From positions 9,350-21,894 of the forward strand of contig DHXK01000055.1 of assembly GCA_002413665.1 (NCBI GenBank): DNA of 12,545 nucleotides. Reading direction: 5' to 3'. The stretch is from Legionellales bacterium UBA5158 (GTDB taxonomy: Bacteria > Pseudomonadota > Gammaproteobacteria > DSM-16500). Below are positions 1-6,779 of the stretch, one piece after another. Position 1 is the stretch's first letter; the number at the start of each line of letters is the position of its first letter. The notes under the pieces are model-generated. The model saw only the letters and a list, made by a program, of their open reading frames with translations. It was not told the DNA's origin and did no database searches. A program made the translations under genes and the position numbers.

Positions 1-604
1 TTCGTAGAAATAAAAATATTTTTGAAATTTTCTTTTTATGTCTGACTAACGGATTAGCAACCAAAAATTTTGATTTAGTTGCTAGCGTAGCTATTATAGC
101 GAGTCCTTTATCTTCATAATCTACTACATTGCCTGTTTCTTCAGAGATAAAATAAGTATGAGGATCAATGCTAAATTCAGCCAACGCAGAATCTTCATAA
201 ATTCGAATTGCAAAAATAGGGGCAGCTAATTCAGAAGTGCTAAAAACTTGATGCACTTTAAATGCTTCGGAAATATGTTTTCCGACATCAGTATCAAACA
301 TTCTTGAAATGATTTTAATGTTTGGATTGAGATTTCGCGCATCGATAATAATGGACACATTGACCATGTCTTTATCGGTTAAAGCAAGAATAGCTTTGGC
401 TTCTTTGATCCCTGCTTTGATTAACAGCTTATCGCTTCTTGCATCTCCTTCTAGAAAAATTCCGCCAGTAGCTTCCACCTGCCAGCGCCATTCATCGTCA
501 GTTTGATCTGAGATGACAGCTATTTTTTGCTTGGCTAGCCTGAGTATTTCAAATGTGCTGAAACCAACATGTCCCAGTCCACAAATGATTATATGATCCT
601 TCAT
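1..604 (-). CDS. RCK/TrkA-N NAD-binding protein, probable K+ channel (partial, 3' end outside window)
   Basis: My translation of the minus strand from ATG 604-602 stays open for 201 codons to the left edge. An AAAGG ribosome site lies 8 nt before the ATG. Residues 5-14 (IIICGLGHVG) form the GxGxxG dinucleotide loop of a Rossmann fold. D33 ends the second strand, as in NAD-binding RCK domains, and GDA at 53-55 is the typical later motif. The segment SELAAPIFA followed by a second, smaller domain resembles, from memory, proteins in which an RCK domain precedes a two-helix pore and a second RCK domain. The last residues seen are basic and then hydrophobic (KKKISKIFLFLR), which could be the approach to the pore helices. 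The role would be nucleotide-gated K+ flux at the inner membrane. A soluble TrkA-type subunit is the alternative, because the C-terminal part is missing. The domain call is firm and the channel call is inference. Confidence 0.75.
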   Translation of the reverse strand, partial: MKDHIIICGLGHVGFSTFEILRLAKQKIAVISDQTDDEWRWQVEATGGIFLEGDARSDKLLIKAGIKEAKAILALTDKDMVNVSIIIDARNLNPNIKIISRMFDTDVGKHISEAFKVHQVFSTSELAAPIFAIRIYEDSALAEFSIDPHTYFISEETGNVVDYEDKGLAIIATLATKSKFLVANPLVRHKKKISKIFLFLR

Positions 605-643
605 CACATATACCTTTCAGTCAAGACGATTAATCACATTTTT

Positions 644-677
644 ATTATAATCTATTTCAAGAGCTTAAAGGGTAAGC
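644..677 (-). promoter_or_regulatory. Putative promoter of the RCK gene with an operator-like inverted repeat
   Basis: On the minus strand a perfect TATAAT lies at 649-644, giving a predicted start of transcription near 637 and a leader of about 33 nt before ATG 604. No good -35 hexamer is visible at 16-18 bp. Instead the -35 zone is next to a perfect 5-bp inverted repeat, GCTTA/TAAGC, at 663-667 and 673-677. The weak -35 plus repeat is what a regulated promoter can look like, but short repeats arise easily by chance in AT-rich DNA. Confidence 0.4.
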
Positions 678-750
678 CCCTGAAATTAGGCTAAGAAAAA
701 TTCACAATAGGGATAGGTATTGGTCACTAAAGTAAAAAGTGCCCTATAAA

Positions 751-800
751 CAACAAATGCTCCTCTCCTCCGCTTTTTATGCGGGAGGAAAGGATTGTTG
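751..800 (-). terminator. Hairpin terminator downstream of metG
   Basis: On the minus strand, 15 nt after the metG stop, CAACAA-TCCTT-TCCTCCCGC (800 to 781) can pair with GCGGAGGAGAGGA and TTGTTG (773 to 751) across an ATAAAAA loop. The result is a long imperfect stem with one bulged base and an unpaired GCAT. The sequence that follows (TTGTTGTTTAT) is T-rich but not a clean T-run, so termination strength is uncertain. It separates metG from the RCK gene. Confidence 0.55.
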
Positions 801-815
801 ATTTATTCAATCGGC

Positions 816-2852
816 TTATTTCACTCTCATTCCAGCTTTCGCTCCATCTTCTGGAGTTAATATCCATAAATCTTTTCCACCAGGGCCTGCTGCTAATACC
901 ATGCCTTGTGACTCGCCAAAACGCATTTTGCGTGGAGCAAGATTGGCAACCATGATGGTATGTTTGCCAATTAATTGTTCGGGTTGATAGGCTGATTTTA
1001 TGCCTGCAAATACTTGGCGTTTTTCATTTCCTAAATCTAACTCTAAACGTAATAATTTTTCTGCACCTTCAACATGTTCGGCATGAATAATTTTTGCGAT
1101 CCGCAAGTCGATTTTTGCAAAGTCATCAATAGAAATAGTTTCTTTAATAGGTTCAAAGTCAGATACGGTTTCTGTTTTGATAACCGCGGTTGCAGTTTCT
1201 AAATCTTCCTGGGATGCAGCTTTCATATTTTCAATTTCCTTTTTATCTAAGCGATGAGTCAGAGGTTCGAATTTTTTTATAGTATGATTGAGTAAAGGCT
1301 TATTTACATCACTCCAAACTAATGGAGAGATTTGTAAAAAATCTTCGATATTCTTAGTTGTCTTGGGTAACACGGGTTTTAAATAAAGAGCCAGTAACCG
1401 AAATAAATTGATACCCATGCTGCAAATATCTTGCACCTCAGATAAGCGCGCTGGATCTTTGGCAACAGTCCAAGGTTTTTTCTCATCAATGTATTGATTC
1501 GCACGATCAGCAAGTGCCATTATTTGTCGAATAGCATGACTGTATTCTAGAGCATAAAATTTATCTGCAATGCTAGAGCCAGCAGTGACAAATTCTTGGT
1601 ATAACTCAGGTTCAGAGAGTGTGTCGGATAATTTTCCTGAGAATAAATTATTAATGAAGCTTGCGCAACGACTCGCAATATTCACAAATTTACCGACCAA
1701 ATCAGAATTGACACGCTGAGTGAAATCATCGAAATTGATATCTAAATCTTCTATACGATGACTTAATTTTGCAGCAAAATAATAGCGTAAATACTCAGGT
1801 GGCAAATGATTTAAAAAAGTTTTAGCTTTAATAAATGTACCACGAGATTTAGACATTTTTTGCCCGTCTACAGTTAGAAAACCATTTGCAAAAATCGCGG
1901 TGGGCGTACGGAAATCTGCTCCACTCAAAATAGCTGGCCAAAATAAAGCATGAAAATAAATAATGTCTTTTCCGATAAAATGATAAAGTTCAGTTTTGCT
2001 ATCTTTATTCCAGTATTCTGCGAAATCTAATTCTTTAACTCGCGAACAAAGATTTTTAAAACTAGCCATGTAACCTACTGGCGCATCTAACCAGCAATAA
2101 AAATATTTTTCTGTTTCACCCGGAATAGTAAAACCAAAATAAGGCGCATCACGTGAAATATCCCATTCTTGTAAGCCAGACTTAAACCATTCATCTAATT
2201 TATTAGAGACTTCTTCTTGCAAGTGTCCTTTGTGAGTCCATTCATGTAAGGTTTTTTCGTAATTTTGTAATTTAAAAAAGTAATGTTCAGATTCTTTTTC
2301 AATGGGCTTTGCGCCAGATAATGTGGAATATGAATTTTTTAATTCTGTTGGTGCATAGGTTGCGCCACAGACTTCACAGTTATCACCGTATTGATCTTTC
2401 GCGCTGCACTTGGGGCATTCACCTTTAATAAAACGATCAGGAAGAAACATCTTTTTTTCTGGATCGTAAGCTTGTTTGATAGTTCGTTTAATAATATTGT
2501 TTTTTTCTACGTGACGTTGAAAAATAGTTTCGACTAATTCACGATTTTCATCTGAGTGGGTTGTGTAGTAATTATCAAAAGCTATATAAAATCCTTCAAA
2601 ATCCGCTTGGTGTTCTTTTTGTACGGAAGCCACCAATTCCTCAGGCGTTATTCCTAATTTTTGTGCCTGTATCATGATGGGTGTGCCATGACTATCGCTG
2701 CCACAAATGAAGGTACAGTCATGCCCCATCATTTTGTGAAAACGTACCCAAATATCTGCTTGAATGTAGCCCACTAAATGACCTAAATGCAATGGACCGT
2801 TAGCATAGGGTAGGGCGCCAGTGACTAAAATTTTTCGACTCTCTGTTGACAT
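816..2852 (-). CDS. metG: Methionyl-tRNA synthetase MetG
   Basis: This cytoplasmic class I enzyme charges tRNA-Met, including the initiator tRNA, with methionine using ATP. It has 678 residues, about the same as the E. coli enzyme (677). The signature HIGH motif appears as HLGH at 22-25 and KMSKS is exact at 332-336. The zinc knuckle has C146, C149, C159 and C162. The anticodon-binding helical domain covers about 340-540. A C-terminal EMAPII-like OB-fold domain at about 575-678 (starting IDDFAKIDLRIAKI) gives tRNA binding and dimerisation. A linker at about 540-572 is low in complexity and rich in E, T and A. The start ATG is supported by GAAGGAAG 8 nt upstream. It is divergent from the 159-residue gene and apbC; metG next to apbC/mrp is also seen in E. 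coli. Confidence 0.98.
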   Translation of the reverse strand: MSTESRKILVTGALPYANGPLHLGHLVGYIQADIWVRFHKMMGHDCTFICGSDSHGTPIMIQAQKLGITPEELVASVQKEHQADFEGFYIAFDNYYTTHSDENRELVETIFQRHVEKNNIIKRTIKQAYDPEKKMFLPDRFIKGECPKCSAKDQYGDNCEVCGATYAPTELKNSYSTLSGAKPIEKESEHYFFKLQNYEKTLHEWTHKGHLQEEVSNKLDEWFKSGLQEWDISRDAPYFGFTIPGETEKYFYCWLDAPVGYMASFKNLCSRVKELDFAEYWNKDSKTELYHFIGKDIIYFHALFWPAILSGADFRTPTAIFANGFLTVDGQKMSKSRGTFIKAKTFLNHLPPEYLRYYFAAKLSHRIEDLDINFDDFTQRVNSDLVGKFVNIASRCASFINNLFSGKLSDTLSEPELYQEFVTAGSSIADKFYALEYSHAIRQIMALADRANQYIDEKKPWTVAKDPARLSEVQDICSMGINLFRLLALYLKPVLPKTTKNIEDFLQISPLVWSDVNKPLLNHTIKKFEPLTHRLDKKEIENMKAASQEDLETATAVIKTETVSDFEPIKETISIDDFAKIDLRIAKIIHAEHVEGAEKLLRLELDLGNEKRQVFAGIKSAYQPEQLIGKHTIMVANLAPRKMRFGESQGMVLAAGPGGKDLWILTPEDGAKAGMRVK

Positions 2853-2879
2853 ACTTTTGACTTCCTTCGCTTAAATATT

Positions 2880-2927
2880 GCACTACTTCAGTGCGTATAA
2901 TATACCAGCTTCTGATAAAATGGATAA
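2880..2927 (-). promoter_or_regulatory. Putative extended -10 promoter of metG
   Basis: Read on the minus strand, TGGTATATT (2907-2899) is an extended -10 (TGnTATATT). With a 17-bp spacer, TTATCC (2927-2922) is a partial -35 match (3 of 6). Transcription would start near 2892, giving a leader of about 40 nt. That leader begins almost at the perfect inverted repeat GCACT/AGTGC (2890-2894 and 2880-2884, 5-nt loop), which could form a small hairpin at the RNA 5' end. Predicted by eye only. Confidence 0.4.
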
Positions 2928-2952
2928 CAACACTTTTTTGCCGTGTTATACT
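2924..2952 (+). promoter_or_regulatory. Putative extended -10 promoter of the 159-residue gene/apbC/dcd run
   Basis: TGTTATACT at 2944-2952 is an extended -10 element (TGnTATACT, 5 of 6 match in the hexamer). The -35 position at 2924-2929 is poor, which is usual for extended -10 promoters. The start of transcription would be about 2959, some 27 nt before ATG 2986. The -35 zone overlaps that of the divergent metG promoter. Confidence 0.45.
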
Positions 2953-2985
2953 GCGCAGCTCAAAAATAATAAAACGGGGAAACGC

Positions 2986-3465
2986 ATGCAAACGAGACCA
3001 GATAGTTCAAAGAATCGCGTCCGTAAAGAATTTGGGTCCTCATTTACATTTGCCAAATTAGCCTCTGATCCTGCACGTTTTTATGAAATAGTGGGAATAG
3101 AAAGTGAGACGTTTAAAGGGCTTTATTTGCAGGTAAGTGAAGCAGAAGCATGGAAGACCCGAGTTAATCAATTGTCTAATCTCAGGGCTGAGCTTGATAT
3201 GTTCCTTGCCGCTTTTTTGTTGGCTAAGTATGATAAAAATACAGTGGCGAAAATGATGGATTTAAATCAGGGTGAAATACGTTTTTTAAATCTTCATTGT
3301 ATGGCTTATGTGCAGCTCCATTTACCTGGGCAATATAAAATTCCCATAGCGACATTGTCGCCTCACGTTGTAGTTAGTCATTTTTTTTCTCGCGCTGCAC
3401 CAGTTCCTGTTGAATCAGAAGAAGATTGTGGCATGGAATTACTCAGCCCTAAGATTACTGCATGA
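2986..3465 (+). CDS. Unrecognised 159-residue protein, possible helix-turn-helix/FlhD-like
   Basis: I do not recognise a family with confidence. The open frame extends upstream to 2878, but ATG 2986 is the better start: a GGGGA lies 6 nt before it, and the upstream part covers the promoter. Residues 1-20 are basic and polar, and 68-125 are mostly helical and hydrophobic. Residues 84-101 (KNTVAKMMDLNQGEIRFL) read like a helix-turn-helix. By eye the 68-125 stretch can be laid on FlhD, with a shared DK pair and similar hydrophobic spacing, but this similarity is weak. The C-terminus is acidic and proline-containing. There is no signal peptide or clear membrane helix. The stop overlaps the apbC start (ATGA), so the two are probably translationally coupled. 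It could be a small regulator or a lineage-specific protein of unknown role. Confidence 0.75.
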   Translation: MQTRPDSSKNRVRKEFGSSFTFAKLASDPARFYEIVGIESETFKGLYLQVSEAEAWKTRVNQLSNLRAELDMFLAAFLLAKYDKNTVAKMMDLNQGEIRFLNLHCMAYVQLHLPGQYKIPIATLSPHVVVSHFFSRAAPVPVESEEDCGMELLSPKITA

Positions 3466-4553
3466 GCAGCATATTATTGCGTAACGATATTGAAAAAAAG
3501 TTATTAGAATACCAGGATCCGTATTTGCAGCAAGATTTGCTTACGTTAAAAGCTATAAAGAATATTGATATCCAAGATGATTTATTGACGATTGATATTA
3601 CGCTAAATTATCCCAATCTGGGTGCGCAAGTAGAGATGATTTCTGCATTAAAAACCCTATTGGGAACGGTGACAGATACAGAAATAAAAATAAATGTTAC
3701 CCATAAAATAACTGGACATGTTGGTCAACGTGGTCTCAAGGCGTTAGCTAATATCAAAAATATTCTTGCGGTTGCCTCTGGGAAAGGCGGTGTGGGAAAA
3801 TCAACGACTGCAGTGAATCTTGCTTTGGCTTTAGCAAAAGAAGGTGCGCGTGTTGGTATTTTAGATGCTGATATTTATGGCCCCAGCCAGCCATTAATGC
3901 TGGGTGTGACAACCCCGCTTGAGCGTAATGAAGATAAGATTTTACGACCTATTGTGAGGCACGGCATTCAATCCATGTCTATTGGTTATTTGATAGATGA
4001 AAAAGCGCCTATGGTATGGCGTGGGCCTATGGTGAGTATGGCGTTACAGCAGTTATTGAATGATACCCAATGGGATAATTTAGATTATCTGATAATTGAT
4101 CTGCCACCCGGTACCGGTGACATACAATTGACTTTGGCGCAGAAAATTCCTGTGAGTGCAGCGCTGATTGTTACAACGCCACAAGATTTAGCGCTGATGG
4201 ACGCCCGCCGAGCTTATGAAATGTTTCAAAAAGTCAATGTGCCTGTTTTGGGTATCGTTGAAAATATGAGTGTGCATGTGTGTTCGCAGTGTGGTAATGA
4301 GGAACATATTTTTGGTGAGGGAGGCGGTGAGCGATTAGCGAAGGAGTACGGCTTAGATTTATTAGGTTCGTTACCTTTAGACATTAAAATTCGCGAAGAA
4401 ACTGATGGCGGCACACCTACAGTTGCAAGTCACCCTGACAGCAAAAATGCAAAAATTTATCGTGATTTAGCGCGACGTGTTGCTGCAAAACTTTCTTTGC
4501 AAGCTACAGACTATTCGCATAAATTCCCCACCATTGTGATTAAAAATGATTAA
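3462..4553 (+). CDS. apbC: Fe-S cluster carrier ApbC (Mrp/Nbp35 family ATPase)
   Basis: This cytoplasmic P-loop ATPase carries and transfers [4Fe-4S] clusters to apo-enzymes. It has 363 residues; E. coli Mrp has 369. The N-terminal MIP18/DUF59 domain is at about 5-85. The deviant Walker A GKGGVGKST is at 107-115, the DADIYGPSQP motif at 135-144, and the switch II region IIDLPPGTGD at 211-220. The cluster-binding CxxC pair of the dimer interface is C274 and C277. The start ATG lies inside the stop region of the preceding gene (ATGA overlap), which argues for translational coupling. Only 17 nt separate it from dcd. All expected catalytic and cluster residues are present. Confidence 0.96.
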   Translation: MSSILLRNDIEKKLLEYQDPYLQQDLLTLKAIKNIDIQDDLLTIDITLNYPNLGAQVEMISALKTLLGTVTDTEIKINVTHKITGHVGQRGLKALANIKNILAVASGKGGVGKSTTAVNLALALAKEGARVGILDADIYGPSQPLMLGVTTPLERNEDKILRPIVRHGIQSMSIGYLIDEKAPMVWRGPMVSMALQQLLNDTQWDNLDYLIIDLPPGTGDIQLTLAQKIPVSAALIVTTPQDLALMDARRAYEMFQKVNVPVLGIVENMSVHVCSQCGNEEHIFGEGGGERLAKEYGLDLLGSLPLDIKIREETDGGTPTVASHPDSKNAKIYRDLARRVAAKLSLQATDYSHKFPTIVIKND

Positions 4554-4570
4554 ACGTAAAGGAAAAAAAC

Positions 4571-5137
4571 ATGTCAATTAAAGCTGATAAGTGGATACGT
4601 CGCATGTCAAAAGAGTTCAATATGATTGAACCATTTGAATCATCGCAAGTCCGAGAAAACAACACGGGAAAAATTATATCTCATGGTACATCTAGTTATG
4701 GATATGATGTGCGTTGCGCAAATGAATTTAAGATATTTACGAATATTAATTCATCCATCGTTGATCCAAAAAATTTTACAGATACTAATTTCGTAGATTT
4801 AGTCTCAGATATTTGCATTATTCCACCTAACTCTTTCGCTCTAGCCCGTAGTGTTGAGTATTTTCGTATACCACGAAATGTGTTGGTGATTTGTTTGGGT
4901 AAATCGACCTATGCGCGTTGCGGTATTATTGTTAATGTCACGCCGTTAGAGCCAGAATGGGAAGGTCATATTACCTTGGAATTTTCTAACACCACGCCTT
5001 TGCCTGCCAAAATCTATGCTAATGAAGGTGTAGCACAAATTTTATTTTTAGAATCGGATGAAGAGTGTGAAACATCCTATAAAGATCGTTTGGGTAAATA
5101 TCAGGGACAAAGAGGTGTGACGCTTCCGATAGGATAG
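4571..5137 (+). CDS. dcd: dCTP deaminase Dcd
   Basis: Dcd deaminates dCTP to dUTP, the main route to dUMP and then dTTP in gammaproteobacteria; it acts as a cytoplasmic trimer of the dUTPase fold. It has 188 residues, the length I recall for the Pseudomonas protein and near the 193 of E. coli. Conserved blocks are SSYGYDVR at 41-48, GKSTYAR at 110-116 (S112 and R116 in the active site), and EPEWEGHITLEFSN at 127-140, where E137 matches the catalytic glutamate E138 of E. coli. The C-terminus KYQGQRGVTLP closes over the nucleotide in known structures. AAAGGA lies upstream of the ATG with a slightly long A-rich spacer. It is the last gene of the run that starts at 2986. Confidence 0.97.
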   Translation: MSIKADKWIRRMSKEFNMIEPFESSQVRENNTGKIISHGTSSYGYDVRCANEFKIFTNINSSIVDPKNFTDTNFVDLVSDICIIPPNSFALARSVEYFRIPRNVLVICLGKSTYARCGIIVNVTPLEPEWEGHITLEFSNTTPLPAKIYANEGVAQILFLESDEECETSYKDRLGKYQGQRGVTLPIG

Positions 5138-5141
5138 GCGT

Positions 5142-5168
5142 AAAAAAAGCGCCGAAGCGCTTTAGTTT
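5142..5168. terminator. Bidirectional hairpin terminator between dcd and ihfB
   Basis: AAAGCGC (5146-5152) pairs perfectly with GCGCTTT (5157-5163) across four bases. On the minus strand the loop is TTCG closed by C-G, the very stable UUCG tetraloop, and the stem runs into seven T residues: a strong intrinsic terminator for ihfB. On the plus strand the loop is CGAA and the tail TTTAGTTTAA is weaker, but it may still end the dcd transcript. Confidence 0.85.
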
Positions 5169-5181
5169 AATATGTCGCTAA

Positions 5182-5514
5182 TCAATCATCGTCCGCATCA
5201 CCCATTACATCATTCTGTAAAGGCGTGCCACGGCTACCATTGACGTTTTCTCGCAATTCTTTACCCGGCTTGAAGTGAGCAGCATATTTAGGCTGTGTCA
5301 CTAGTTTTTCACCGGTTTTAGGGTTATGTGCTTTGCGAGGTGGTCTATAGTGCAAAGAAAAGCTGCCAAAGCCGCGGATTTCAATCCTGCCGCCGTTGCT
5401 AAGCTTCTCGCTTAATTGCTCTATGATGCTGTTAATGCTGAGAGCGACGTCTTTCTCAGGTAAGTGAGAAAGCTGTTGACTAATTTCTGCAATGAGCTGT
5501 GATTTAATTAGCAT
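5182..5514 (-). CDS. ihfB: Integration host factor subunit beta IhfB
   Basis: IhfB pairs with IhfA to bind specific DNA sites in the minor groove and bend DNA sharply, shaping the nucleoid and many promoters. It has 110 residues against 94 in E. coli. The core matches IhfB rather than HU: SELI-like start (KSQLIAEI), RIEIRGFGSFSLHYR at 43-57, NPKTG at 64-68 with the DNA-intercalating proline, and HFKPGKELRE near 80-89. The extra C-terminal tail of about 16 residues ends DADDD and is acidic. An in-frame stop 9 nt upstream of ATG 5514 fixes the start. The only good Shine-Dalgarno (GGAGG, 5540-5536) is unusually far, 21 nt away. ihfB often follows rpsA in gammaproteobacteria; here it stands alone between dcd and the DUF2066 gene. 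Confidence 0.95.
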   Translation of the reverse strand: MLIKSQLIAEISQQLSHLPEKDVALSINSIIEQLSEKLSNGGRIEIRGFGSFSLHYRPPRKAHNPKTGEKLVTQPKYAAHFKPGKELRENVNGSRGTPLQNDVMGDADDD

Positions 5515-5588
5515 TGGTATTCAGCAGTAACGCTGCCTCCGTAATTAGAATGAGAGAAACAACTGCTTGTATTAATTAATATATTATA
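5515..5588 (-). promoter_or_regulatory. ihfB promoter and structured leader
   Basis: On the minus strand a perfect TATAAT lies at 5588-5583. The -35 region 18 bp upstream (TTACGC) is poor. Transcription would start near 5576, leaving a leader of about 60 nt. In the leader GGAGG (5540-5536) is followed by CAGC-GTTACT-GCTG (5535-5522), which can fold into a 4-bp hairpin, then 7 nt to the ATG. Folding would bring the Shine-Dalgarno to normal spacing. Confidence 0.45.
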
Positions 5589-5703
5589 TCTTTTCCTAAA
5601 AATCTAGCGTAAGAAGGGTTTATAGTGATTTAATATGTCTTTGGCTATGAGTTAAAAGCGATTTTGACCATAGTGGCAGTATTTTATTCGATTCTAAAGG
5701 TAA

Positions 5704-6765
5704 ATGATGCGCGACTTATCGGTCTTGATCCTAGCTTTTTTACTCGTCATGATGCCTTCGTTGGCAGCTGCTGTTAGAGTAAATTCTATTTATAAGGCAG
5801 AAATTCCTGTTGCCTCTCAATCTGCCCAGGATAAAGCAGCCGCGATTCCTGAGGGTTTAGGGCAAGTTTTAATTAAAGTTAGCGGTAATCAACAAATCTT
5901 GGAAAATAGTCCCAGCTTACAAGCCTCGTTGACTCATGCAGATTCTACAGTGCAAACTTTTAGCTATACTGCGCTAAAAGATGTTTCTAAAAGCACCCCT
6001 TATCTTTTAACTCTTCAATATGATGCAGCAGCTGTCAATAAAATGCTAAATGACGCTGGCTCTCCCATCTGGGGTCAAAATCGACCCTTGATTCTAGCCT
6101 GGATAGTCTATGAAACACCGCGCATTCCTGCCGATTTCGTCGACGGCTCCAATCCTAGCGAAGTGCAAATCTTAATGAAGAAAAATGCTAGAGCACGCGG
6201 TTTAGCGGTTATATTACCGCTCATGGACGTTACAGAGTTAACTCAGGTTTCGGTCGATGATGTCTTGAAAAAAAAGGTGAACAACCTTCAGCAGGCAGCA
6301 CTGCGTTATGCGAGCAATGCTTTGTTAATCGGCCATATTACTCAAAAGAATGCTGAGTTTATCAGCGACTGGACGTTAGTGGTTGATAATGATCAGCAAA
6401 ACTGGACGATTACCGGAAATAATTTAGCAGAAGTCATCGTTGGAGCGACTAACAATGTAGCGGATGCATTAGCGACACGTTATGCGGTATCGGTGGCTAA
6501 CGATGTTCAATCACAGATAACATTAAAAATAAAAGCCGTTAAACAACAAGCGGATTTAATGCATCTTATGAAATACCTGCAACATTTAACTTCGGTCGCA
6601 GATGTTCAGCTAACAAGCGTAGTGGCCGATGAAATCACGGTAGATGTGAGTTTGCGGAGCAGCAAAAAAGCTTTTATTCAAGCAACTGGACTCGGAAAAA
6701 ATCTCATCTCCCTTCCCAGCACAAGTGATCAAGATGATGTGTTGTTTTATAAGTGGGCTCCTTAA
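5704..6765 (+). CDS. DUF2066 family exported protein
   Basis: This is a conserved gammaproteobacterial protein of unknown biochemical role. It has 353 residues from ATG 5704. A second ATG follows at 5707, and AAAGG at 5696-5700 is spaced better for it (6 nt rather than 3), so 5707 may be the true start. A signal peptide is clear: hydrophobic core LSVLILAFLLVMMPSLAAA with likely cleavage after about residue 23. The mature N-terminus (VNSIYKAEIPVASQSAQDKA, then GLGQVLIKVSGN) is the characteristic DUF2066 opening. Periplasmic location is inferred because there is no lipobox. It sits 14 nt before perM and two genes before hda; from memory, DUF2066, PerM and Hda genes are also neighbours in Pseudomonas. 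The usual nearby purM/purN pair is not here. Confidence 0.88.
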   Translation: MMRDLSVLILAFLLVMMPSLAAAVRVNSIYKAEIPVASQSAQDKAAAIPEGLGQVLIKVSGNQQILENSPSLQASLTHADSTVQTFSYTALKDVSKSTPYLLTLQYDAAAVNKMLNDAGSPIWGQNRPLILAWIVYETPRIPADFVDGSNPSEVQILMKKNARARGLAVILPLMDVTELTQVSVDDVLKKKVNNLQQAALRYASNALLIGHITQKNAEFISDWTLVVDNDQQNWTITGNNLAEVIVGATNNVADALATRYAVSVANDVQSQITLKIKAVKQQADLMHLMKYLQHLTSVADVQLTSVVADEITVDVSLRSSKKAFIQATGLGKNLISLPSTSDQDDVLFYKWAP

Positions 6766-6779
6766 GAAAGGTTTTTGAA

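Noticed and set aside
309..506. 65-residue plus-strand open frame inside the RCK gene
   Set aside because: It lies antisense to a continuous RCK-domain coding frame with clear motifs.
2800..2991. 63-residue minus-strand open frame overlapping the metG start and its promoter
   Set aside because: It shifts frame over the metG start and promoter, has no ribosome site I can see, and its product has no recognisable features.
4226..4414. 62-residue minus-strand open frame inside apbC
   Set aside because: Antisense shadow over the CxxC region of apbC; no ribosome site or known features.
5571..5580. ATTAATTAAT palindrome between ihfB and the DUF2066 gene
   Set aside because: Simple AT-rich repeat just downstream of the ihfB -10; self-complementary by composition and expected by chance here.
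5660..5700. TTGACC (near 5664) as a -35 for the DUF2066 gene
   Set aside because: No acceptable -10 hexamer is found 16-18 bp downstream, so I did not list a promoter.
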